Shown one piece after another: positions 57,303-64,000 of a stretch of DNA of 64,000 nt. The translations under genes were made by a program, and so were the position numbers. The stretch is taken from assembly GCA_018826515.1 (NCBI GenBank), contig JAHKAM010000060.1, positions 1 to 64,000 on the forward strand, given 5' to 3'. The notes below the pieces were generated by a model. It was given only the letters and a program-made list of their open reading frames with translations. It did no database searches and was not told where the DNA came from. The DNA is from Alphaproteobacteria bacterium. GTDB taxonomy: Bacteria > Pseudomonadota > Alphaproteobacteria > Caulobacterales > Caulobacteraceae. Position 1 is the first letter of the stretch. The number at the start of each line of letters is the position of its first letter.

Positions 57303-59869
57303 TGAAACGCCCCCAGGCCCCGGACCTGTCATCCTGCGACCGCGAGCCCATCACGCGCCTCGATCGAGTCCAGGCGTTCGGATTTCTGCTGGCCCTGACG
57401 AACGACTGGCTGGTCTCCCGCGCTTCGGAGAACCTGTCCGAGTTCCTCCCGCGCTCGGCCAGTGAGTCGATCGGCGAACCGATCGAACACCTCATCGACA
57501 AGGAAGCCCTGCACGAAATTCGCAACCGACTCGCCATCCTCCGCCCCGGCGGAAGCGAACGACTCTACGGCCTGCCGCTGGAAGCCGGCGGACCTCCCTT
57601 CGACATCGCGCTTCACTATGCGGATGACCTGCTTGTCATTGAAGGAGAACGCGCCAGCCAAGAGGATCGGACCGACGCCGCCTCCCTCGTGCGGACCCTG
57701 GTCGGCAGGCTGCAGTCGCAAACCAGCCTTGAGGCTTTTCACCGCGACGCGGCACGACAGATCCGCGCGATCACGGGCTTCGATCGGGTGATGGTCTACC
57801 GGTTCGACGAAGAAGGGGCCGGAGAGGTGATCGCCGAGTCTGTCGGCGCCGGCGTGGAGAGCTTCCTCGGACTGCACTATCCGGCTTCGGACATCCCCCC
57901 CCAGGCCCGGGCCCTTTATCTTCGCAACCCGTTCCGGATTATCGCCGATGTCGAGGGCGGGGTCGCAGCCCTGTTGCCGGTCGAGGCGCCGCCGCTCGAT
58001 CTGTCCCTGTCGATCGCGCGCGCCGTTTCGCCCGTTCACCTCGAATACCTCGTCAACATGGGGGTTTCGGCCTCGATGTCGATCTCCATCATCGTGGACG
58101 GACGCCTCTGGGGTCTGTTCGCCTGCCACCATCTCCAGCCCCGGCTTCCCAGCTTCACCCTGCGCAGTTGCGCCGAGCTGTTCGGCCAGATGTATGCGAT
58201 GGCGCTGGAGAACCGGCTGCGGAAGTCGGCGGAGGGCGCGGAACAGGACGCCCGCCGGTTGGCGGACCGGATGATCCTCGCGATCGCGGGAGACGAGCGC
58301 CGGCTGAGCGACACCGCCTGGATGAAGGATGCCATCAGCGAAGTCATTCCCAGTGACGGGGTCGCGGTCTATTCAGCCGGCGCCCTGGCGACTCATGGAC
58401 GGGTGCCGGTCTCGAGCCAGATCCTGGAACTGACCGAATATCTGAACGGCCAGTCCGCCAGTCAGGTTTTCTGCACCGACCGGATTGCGACCGTGCTGTC
58501 CGGCGGGGTCCGCGACGGGCGTGACGTCGGCGGCCTGCTGGCCATTCCGATCTCACGTATGCCCCGGGACTACCTGTTGTTGTTTCGGGGCGAGAAGCTG
58601 CGGCAGATCGCCTGGGGCGGCGATCCGGAAAAGGCGGTGATCGAGGACGAGACGGGCGTGCGGTTGTCGCCCCGCAAGAGTTTCGCCGCCTTCACCCAGT
58701 TGATCAGCGGCCGGTCGCTCCCCTTCACCGACAGCGAGAGGCGGATCGCCGAAGCGATCCGGATCGCCCTGATCGAGGTTGTGCTTCGCCTGTCGGAGGA
58801 AGCCGGCGCCGAGCGGTCCCGGGCGTTCGAGCGTCAGGAATTGCTGATCGCCGAGCTGAACCATCGGGTGCGCAACATCCTGGCCCTGATCCGCGGCCTC
58901 ATGAGCCAGACGTCATCTGAAGGCGTCAGTACGGCCGAGTACGTCGCCGCCCTCGGCGGACGGGTCCAGGCGCTCGCCCGCGCCCACGACCGGATCACGC
59001 TCCAGAACTGGGGCTCGGCGCCCGTCTCCGCCCTGTTCGAGGACGAGTTCGCCGCCTTCATGTCGGACCGGCCCGACTGTTTCACCATCGTGGGCCCGAC
59101 CGTGTTGCTGAGCCCCCTCGCCTTCTCAACCCTCGCGCTGGTCAGCCACGAGCTGGTGACCAACTCCATGAAATACGGGGCCCTTTCGAACGGGGGAACA
59201 GTGAACGTCGAACTCGATCGCGTCCCGGGCGGGCTGAATGTCCGCTGGCGTGAAAGCGGCGGGCCGCCGGTCGAGGCGCCGCTTCGGCGCGGTTTCGGGT
59301 CGGTGATCATCGAGCGCACCGTGCCCTTCGATCTCCAGGGACGGGCCGAGATTCGTTACCCGGTGACGGGTTTCGAAGCCGATTTCTTCGTGCCGGACGC
59401 CTGCCTGCAGGACCCTGCCGAATTCCAGCCCCGGACGGGGATCGTCCGGCAGCCTGCGCCGTCGGCCGGGCTGCCGGCCGTCGCTCCGGAACGCCCCCTC
59501 GAGGGGATCGACGTCCTGCTGTTGGAGGACAATATGATCGTCGCCCTCGAGGCCGAGGACGCCCTGCAGGCGATGGGCGCCCGCACGATCTGGACCGCCT
59601 CCACCCTGTCCCAGGCAGACGCCATCTGCGCGGCCGAAACGGTGCGCTTCGCCATGCTCGACATCAATATCGGCACGGGCACCAGCCTCTCGCTCGCCAA
59701 CAGCCTGCTGCGCCGCGGCATACCGCTGATCTTCGCCTCGGGCTACGGCGACACGGCCAATCTGGGTGCGCCGCACGACCATGCGCCGGTGCTGCGCAAA
59801 CCCTACAGCCGGGATCAACTCCGCGCGGCCGTCCTCGCCTGTATCGGCCCGTCCTTGCTCTCCACCTGA
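57302..59869 (+). CDS. bphP: Bacteriophytochrome with HWE histidine kinase and C-terminal receiver
   Basis: 855 aa red/far-red photoreceptor. PAS region with candidate biliverdin-binding Cys12 ([18 protein letters not shown]), whose surrounding motif departs from the usual EPIHIPGxIQPHG. GAF domain with PASDIP (194-199), PHY domain with the tongue motif PRKSF (457-461). The HWE-type kinase has phospho-His521 in [18 protein letters not shown], an N box [15 protein letters not shown] and VRWRESGG. A receiver with Asp787 (FAMLDINIG) ends the chain. Coupled to heme oxygenase, so it should be holo-protein in vivo. Confidence 0.92.
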   Translation: MKRPQAPDLSSCDREPITRLDRVQAFGFLLALTNDWLVSRASENLSEFLPRSASESIGEPIEHLIDKEALHEIRNRLAILRPGGSERLYGLPLEAGGPPFDIALHYADDLLVIEGERASQEDRTDAASLVRTLVGRLQSQTSLEAFHRDAARQIRAITGFDRVMVYRFDEEGAGEVIAESVGAGVESFLGLHYPASDIPPQARALYLRNPFRIIADVEGGVAALLPVEAPPLDLSLSIARAVSPVHLEYLVNMGVSASMSISIIVDGRLWGLFACHHLQPRLPSFTLRSCAELFGQMYAMALENRLRKSAEGAEQDARRLADRMILAIAGDERRLSDTAWMKDAISEVIPSDGVAVYSAGALATHGRVPVSSQILELTEYLNGQSASQVFCTDRIATVLSGGVRDGRDVGGLLAIPISRMPRDYLLLFRGEKLRQIAWGGDPEKAVIEDETGVRLSPRKSFAAFTQLISGRSLPFTDSERRIAEAIRIALIEVVLRLSEEAGAERSRAFERQELLIAELNHRVRNILALIRGLMSQTSSEGVSTAEYVAALGGRVQALARAHDRITLQNWGSAPVSALFEDEFAAFMSDRPDCFTIVGPTVLLSPLAFSTLALVSHELVTNSMKYGALSNGGTVNVELDRVPGGLNVRWRESGGPPVEAPLRRGFGSVIIERTVPFDLQGRAEIRYPVTGFEADFFVPDACLQDPAEFQPRTGIVRQPAPSAGLPAVAPERPLEGIDVLLLEDNMIVALEAEDALQAMGARTIWTASTLSQADAICAAETVRFAMLDINIGTGTSLSLANSLLRRGIPLIFASGYGDTANLGAPHDHAPVLRKPYSRDQLRAAVLACIGPSLLST

Positions 59870-59949
59870 GGACGACTGCAGCCCTTGCGGGCGCCTCCCC
59901 GGTCGCCGGCTTCTTCCGGTCGCCGGAACGCGCCATACTGCCGAATCCC

Positions 59950-61812
59950 ATGCCCATCCGCCGCCTCCCCCCCGAAACCGTCAACCGCATCGCCGCCGGC
60001 GAGGTGGTCGAACGCCCGGCCAGCGCCATCAAGGAGCTGGTCGAGAATGCGCTCGACGCCGGCGCCACGCGCATCGAGGTCCAGGCCGATGGCGGCGGCC
60101 TGACGCGAATCCTGATCGCCGACGACGGTTGCGGCATGGCGGCCGACCAGCTGGCCCTGGCGGTCGAGCGCCACGCCACCTCCAAGCTCGAGGCCGACGA
60201 CGCCGGCGACGTCGACCTGCTGCGCATCTCGACCCTCGGCTTCCGCGGCGAGGCCCTGCCCTCGATCGGCTCGGTCGCCCGCCTGACCATCACCAGCCGT
60301 CCGCGAGAGGGCGGCGACGCCCATCAGATCACCGTCGAGGGCGGCGACCAGCGCCCGGTCGCCCCCGCCGGCTTCCCCGGCCCGCACGGCGCCCGGGTCG
60401 AGGTCCGCGACCTGTTCTACGCCACCCCCGCCCGGCTCAAATTCATGAAGTCCGAGCGCTCCGAGGCCATGGCCATCTCGGAAGAGATCAAGCGTCAGGC
60501 CATGGCCCATGAGACCGTCGCCTTCACCCTCGACCTCGACGGCAAGACCACCCTGCGCCTGCCCGCCGAACACCCCGGCGACGCCGGCCGGCTGAAGCGG
60601 CTCGCCGCCCTGCTCGGCCGCGATTTCGAGGCCAACGCCCTGCTGATCGACCAGGCGCGGGACAATGTGCGACTGACCGGCTACGCCGGCCTGCCGACCT
60701 ACAGTCGCGGCAACGCCGGCCACCAGTACCTCTTCGTCAACGGCCGCCCGGTGAAGGACCGCCTGCTGCAGGGCGCCTTGCGCGGCGCCTATGCCGACTT
60801 CCTCGCCCGCGACCGGCATCCGGCGGCGGTCCTCTTCCTCGAGGTCGACCCGCTCTACGTCGATGTGAACGTCCACCCGGCCAAGGCCGAGGTGCGGTTC
60901 CGCGACCCGGCGCTGGTGCGCGGTCTGATCGTCGGCGCCCTGCGCCACGCCCTCGCCGCCGCCGGCCACCGCGCCTCGACCACGGTGGCGGCGGACGCCC
61001 TCGCCGGCTTCCGCCCCCATTCGGGCGTCGGCCCAGGCCCCGCCTTCAGCCCCTCCGCCCCTTCGGCCCAGGGCTGGAGCGGCTGGCAGGGCTGGGCCGC
61101 CCCCGCGACCGCGACGGCGCAGGTCATTCCCGGCCTCAACGACCGTTCGGCGCGGGTCGAAGCTCATCCGGGGCTCGCCGATCAATCGTTGATTCATGAT
61201 GAATTGCGCGGCGGCGGCGTCGACCCCCTCGACTTCCCCCTCGGCGCCGCCCGGGCGCAGTTGCACGGCACCTATATCGTCGCCCAGACCCGCGACGGCC
61301 TCGTCGTCGTCGACCAGCACGCCGCCCACGAACGCCTCGTCTACGAGCGGATGAAGGTGCAGATGGCGCGCGGCGCGGTCACCCGTCAGGCCCTGCTGAC
61401 CCCCGAGGTGGTTGAACTGGACCCCGCCGAGGCCGAGCGCGTCTCGGCCCGCGCCGACGAACTGGCCGAGCTGGGCCTGATCGTCGAACCATTCGGCGCC
61501 GGCGCCGTGCTGGTGCGCGAGACCCCCGCCCTGCTGGGCGACACGGATGTCCAGGGCCTGATCCGCGACATCGCCGACGACCTGGCCGAACACGGCGCCG
61601 CCCTCGCCTTGTCCGAACGGCTGGGCGAGGTCTGCGGCACCATGGCCTGCCACGGCAGCGTCCGCGCCGGCCGCGTGCTGTCCGCCCCCGAGATGAACGC
61701 CCTGCTGCGCGAGATGGAAGCCACCCCCCACTCGGGCCAGTGCAACCACGGCCGCCCGACCTATGTCGAGCTCAAGCTCGCGGATCTTGAGAAGCTGTTC
61801 GGCCGCCGATGA
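59950..61812 (+). CDS. mutL: DNA mismatch repair protein MutL
   Basis: 620 aa. The GHKL ATPase has [28 protein letters not shown] and [13 protein letters not shown], and the transducer has [16 protein letters not shown]. The C-terminal domain has [12 protein letters not shown], matching the latent endonuclease motif DQHA(x)2E(x)4E, and [12 protein letters not shown]. So it can probably nick DNA itself, as in bacteria without MutH. ATG at 59950, 80 nt after bphP. Its stop overlaps the phosphatase start. Confidence 0.97.
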   Translation: MPIRRLPPETVNRIAAGEVVERPASAIKELVENALDAGATRIEVQADGGGLTRILIADDGCGMAADQLALAVERHATSKLEADDAGDVDLLRISTLGFRGEALPSIGSVARLTITSRPREGGDAHQITVEGGDQRPVAPAGFPGPHGARVEVRDLFYATPARLKFMKSERSEAMAISEEIKRQAMAHETVAFTLDLDGKTTLRLPAEHPGDAGRLKRLAALLGRDFEANALLIDQARDNVRLTGYAGLPTYSRGNAGHQYLFVNGRPVKDRLLQGALRGAYADFLARDRHPAAVLFLEVDPLYVDVNVHPAKAEVRFRDPALVRGLIVGALRHALAAAGHRASTTVAADALAGFRPHSGVGPGPAFSPSAPSAQGWSGWQGWAAPATATAQVIPGLNDRSARVEAHPGLADQSLIHDELRGGGVDPLDFPLGAARAQLHGTYIVAQTRDGLVVVDQHAAHERLVYERMKVQMARGAVTRQALLTPEVVELDPAEAERVSARADELAELGLIVEPFGAGAVLVRETPALLGDTDVQGLIRDIADDLAEHGAALALSERLGEVCGTMACHGSVRAGRVLSAPEMNALLREMEATPHSGQCNHGRPTYVELKLADLEKLFGRR

Positions 61813-62279
61813 CCCCCTCCGTCCTCTTCGTCTGCCTCGGCAACATCTGTCGCTCGCCGCTGGCGGAGGCCGCCCTGCGCGCCGAAGCCGCCCGGCTAGA
61901 TCTCGACCTGATCGTCGACTCCGCCGGCACCGGCGACTGGCACGCCGGCGAGCCGCCCGACGAGCGCGCGCAGCGCACGGCCCTGCGCAATGGCGTCGAC
62001 ATCTCGGCTCTGCGCGCCCGGCAGGTCAGGCCCGCCGACTTCCGCCGCTTCACCCATGTGATCGCCCTCGACCACGACAATCTCGCCAATCTGCGCAAGC
62101 TGGCGCCGGCCGACGCGACCGCCGAGCTCAGCCTGCTGCTGGACCATGTCGAGGGCCGCGAGGGTCAGGCCGTCACGGACCCCTGGTTCGGGGACGAGGC
62201 CGGGTTCGAGGTCACCTGGTCTGAAGTCACGGCCGCCGCCGCGACCCTCGCCGGCCGGCTGCGCCGCGACGCCCGCTAG
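61809..62279 (+). CDS. Low molecular weight protein-tyrosine phosphatase
   Basis: 156 aa. The catalytic loop is [18 protein letters not shown] (C(x)5R), with [15 protein letters not shown] and the general acid in VTDPWFGDE. It dephosphorylates tyrosines of proteins or arsenate-like substrates; arsenate reductase activity is less likely in this context. ATG at 61809 overlaps the mutL stop. Its TAG shares CTAG with the convergent kelch gene stop. Confidence 0.94.
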   Translation: MTPSVLFVCLGNICRSPLAEAALRAEAARLDLDLIVDSAGTGDWHAGEPPDERAQRTALRNGVDISALRARQVRPADFRRFTHVIALDHDNLANLRKLAPADATAELSLLLDHVEGREGQAVTDPWFGDEAGFEVTWSEVTAAAATLAGRLRRDAR

Positions 62280-63301
62280 AGCCGCAGCGCCTCGGCCACG
62301 CCCCCCGCGCGGCCGCCGGAGACCACCTCGCCCCCGGCGATCGCATGGATCACCCCGTCCACCGCCGCCGCCGCAAGACCGTGCCGCGGCGTCCGCATCG
62401 GCGGTCCCGGCTCCCAGCGGTCGGTCGCCGGATCATAGATCCAGGTCTCGGCGAACACCCCGCCGCCGCCCGGTGCGAACCACTCCCCGCCGAAGGCGAC
62501 CAGCTTGCCCCCGGCCGCCGCCATGGCCAGCCCGCCGCCGACCTGCTGGCCCGTGGCCGACGAGGCCGGAATGGGGGCCAGCGTATCCCAGCGGTCCCCG
62601 GCCGGATCATAGCGGTCCAGCCGCCCGGTCCCCCCGCCGCTCACCGTCCGGCCGCCGGCAACCCACAACGCTCCGTCCAGCACCGCCCCGGCCGCGCTGT
62701 TGCGCGCCATCGGACAGGGCTGCGCTGTCTCCCACCGGCCCTCCCCCGGCAGGAAGATGCGATGCGTATCGACGTCGACCTGATCGTTCCACTGCCCGTT
62801 GGCGGCGCCCGGCGACCGTCCGGTGACCAGATGCAGCCGGCCGCCCAGATCAACCCCGACCGTCTCGCTCAGCGGCCCCGGCATCCGCCCCGCCTCGCGC
62901 CAGCCGTCGGCCTCCATGGCCCAGACCTCGGTCATGCCGGTCCAGTCGCCCGCCTCCGACCGGCCGTATCCGCCCAGGGCGAACACCGTCCCGTCGGCCC
63001 CGGCGATCAGCATCGGATGGTGCCGCGGCTGCGGCAGGCGCGGGCCCTCGCTCCAGACGTCGCTCGCCGGGTCATAGATCCCGGTGCGATCCTCGATCTC
63101 CGTCACCCGTCCGGGCCGGCGCAGCCCGCCGGCGGTGATGATCCGCCCGCCCGAAACCGCGCAATAGATCTCCTGCACCGCCCACGGCAGCGGGGCCCGG
63201 GCGGTCCAGCCTTCGGCCTGCGGCGCGGCCGGGGTGACCAGCGGTACCGCCGCCGTGGCTCCGGCGGCGGCGAGGAAGGCGCGGCGATCGATCTGGCTCA
63301 T
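62276..63301 (-). CDS. Kelch-repeat exported protein with Tat signal
   Basis: 341 aa. N-terminal Tat signal DRRAFLAAAGATAAVPLV. It has about five to six kelch repeats with GG-like turns (YDPASDVWSEGPRLPQPRH, YDPAGDRWDTLAPIPASSA, YDPATDRWEPGPPMRTPRH). These form a beta-propeller, probably periplasmic. No galactose-oxidase copper ligands are identified. ATG at 63301. The gene lies between the phosphatase and rsmD. Confidence 0.88.
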   Translation of the reverse strand: MSQIDRRAFLAAAGATAAVPLVTPAAPQAEGWTARAPLPWAVQEIYCAVSGGRIITAGGLRRPGRVTEIEDRTGIYDPASDVWSEGPRLPQPRHHPMLIAGADGTVFALGGYGRSEAGDWTGMTEVWAMEADGWREAGRMPGPLSETVGVDLGGRLHLVTGRSPGAANGQWNDQVDVDTHRIFLPGEGRWETAQPCPMARNSAAGAVLDGALWVAGGRTVSGGGTGRLDRYDPAGDRWDTLAPIPASSATGQQVGGGLAMAAAGGKLVAFGGEWFAPGGGGVFAETWIYDPATDRWEPGPPMRTPRHGLAAAAVDGVIHAIAGGEVVSGGRAGGVAEALRL

Positions 63302-63334
63302 GCCGCCAGCCTAACCCGAAGCGAGTGGCCGCGC

Positions 63335-63916
63335 CTATCCCGCCGCGCCGGTCGCCTGCAGCCTGAGGAACAGCACCCGGGCCGCGCCATAGTCGCGCGC
63401 GTCCAGACGTTCATAGCCCGGCGTGTCGATCTCGGGCTCGTCAGAGCCGCGTTCGAAGACCACGATCGCGCCGGGCCGGAGCCAATTGCCCTCGATCAGC
63501 CGGGCCAGCGCCTGCTCGCCCATCCCCTGGCGATACGGGGGGTCGAGGAAGGCCAGGTCGAAGGCCTCGCCGTCAGATCCGGGACGAACGCCCAGATCGA
63601 TCGCGCTGCGCCGGTGCACCCGGGTGCGACCCATGACGCCATAGGCGTCGGCGTTCTCGCGGATGGCCCCGCGCGCCTCGTCATCGGTCTCGACGAACAG
63701 GGCGAAGGCCGCGCCGCGACTGATGGCCTCGAAGCCCAGCGCGCCGGAGCCGGCGAACAGGTCCATGACCCGCATCCCCTCCAGCGGCTCGGCCCACGAC
63801 GCATGTTCCAACACATTGAACACGGCCTGACGGGCGCGATCCGAGGTCGGGCGCGTGCCCTGCCCCTCCGGCGCGACGATGGCCCGGCCCTTCAGGCTGC
63901 CGGCGACGATCCGCAT
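63335..63916 (-). CDS. rsmD: 16S rRNA (guanine966-N2)-methyltransferase
   Basis: 193 aa. RIVAGSLKGRAIVAPEG starts it, then TRPTSDRARQAVFNVLEHA, the SAM-binding VMDLFAGSGALGFEAISRGA, and catalytic LAFLDPPYRQG. It methylates G966 of 16S rRNA (E. coli numbering). ATG at 63916 is 3 nt after the stop of the upstream partial gene. The pair rsmD with a pseudouridine synthase is common. Confidence 0.96.
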   Translation of the reverse strand: MRIVAGSLKGRAIVAPEGQGTRPTSDRARQAVFNVLEHASWAEPLEGMRVMDLFAGSGALGFEAISRGAAFALFVETDDEARGAIRENADAYGVMGRTRVHRRSAIDLGVRPGSDGEAFDLAFLDPPYRQGMGEQALARLIEGNWLRPGAIVVFERGSDEPEIDTPGYERLDARDYGAARVLFLRLQATGAAG

Positions 63917-63919
63917 CGA

Positions 63920-64000
63920 TCAGTCCTTGGAACGGGGACCGCGCGGACTGCCGCGTCCACCGGCCGGTCCCGCACCTGGACGGGGGCTGCCGCGCCCGCC
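63920..64000 (-). CDS. C-terminal tail of a probable pseudouridine synthase (RluB/RsuA-type), partial
   Basis: Only the last 26 codons are visible: an Arg/Gly/Pro/Ser-rich tail with two similar units (GGRGSPRPGAGP and GGRGSPRGPRSKD). Such tails are common on alphaproteobacterial RluB-type pseudouridine synthases, which lie next to rsmD. Assignment is by position and composition, not by a catalytic motif. The stop is 3 nt before rsmD. Confidence 0.5.
   Translation of the reverse strand, partial: GGRGSPRPGAGPAGGRGSPRGPRSKD

Overview
The window is a dense, high-GC (roughly two-thirds by eye) chromosomal segment with short or negative intergenic spacing and many ATGA, GTGA or CTAG gene junctions. 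Gene content points to an alphaproteobacterium of the Caulobacterales. The evidence is a PopA-type c-di-GMP effector, NtrY/NtrX next to dusB, hfq-hflX, fused ispDF, an eno-ftsB-pdhABC-lpd cluster whose E1-beta carries its own lipoyl domain, and a guaB-rsmB-mtnN-guaA cluster. A Brevundimonas-like genome is my best guess. That is inference from gene content and repeat style, not from a marker sequence. No rRNA, tRNA, CRISPR array, phage or insertion sequence was seen.

Layout. 1-7.8 kb (minus): lpd (partial), pdhC, a DUF5076 gene, pdhB, pdhA, ftsB, a gene-free stretch holding a large inverted repeat, eno, a lipoprotein and rpmF. 7.9-12.7 kb: two GNAT acetyltransferases, an exported thioredoxin with CcdA, an L-2-hydroxyglutarate-oxidase-like enzyme, a COQ10/RatA-like protein and lipA, which makes the lipoate used by the PDH genes. 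12.8-19.4 kb: a membrane protein with a predicted alpha/alpha toroid, a divergent Aas-like acyl ligase, DoxX, a DODA-type dioxygenase, wrbA and two coupled cell-envelope metallo-enzyme genes. 19.5-25.2 kb: a GPH-type transporter, mazG, a DUF559 nuclease gene framed by palindromic repeats, hflX, hfq and a D-amino-acid transaminase. 25.2-31.6 kb: ntrX, ntrY, dusB, MAPEG, ispDF. 31.6-39.4 kb: a fused MFS/spermidine-synthase-like protein, cinA C-terminal-type, tusA, a BrkB-like protein, popA, a regulator/SRPBCC pair and a hydrolase. 39.5-48.5 kb: guaA, mtnN, rsmB, MAPEG, guaB, a DUF2061 duplication, rlmE, a cyclophilin and an HD protein. 48.5-56.6 kb: rnd, purM, an intervening M28 peptidase, purN, a YoaK-like protein, ndk and an ABC-F ATPase. 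56.8-64 kb: heme oxygenase plus bacteriophytochrome, mutL, a low-molecular-weight phosphatase, a kelch protein, rsmD and the end of a probable pseudouridine synthase.

Functional themes. There are central carbon flux (enolase, PDH, lipoyl synthesis), purine supply (guaA, guaB, purM, purN, ndk, mtnN), RNA maturation (hfq, rnd, rlmE, rsmB, rsmD, dusB), nitrogen/redox two-component signalling (NtrYX), cell-cycle c-di-GMP signalling (PopA) and red-light sensing (BphO/BphP).

Most unusual signals. (1) A small PD-(D/E)xK-type nuclease gene sits between two oppositely oriented pairs of GC-rich hairpin repeats, and the 3' ends of the neighbouring genes abut those repeats. (2) A multi-hairpin palindromic element of similar style lies in frame inside pdhB and lengthens the linker between its lipoyl and catalytic domains. 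(3) A second palindrome family contributes to the apparent N terminus of HflX. (4) An inverted repeat with arms of about 45 bp lies downstream of eno.
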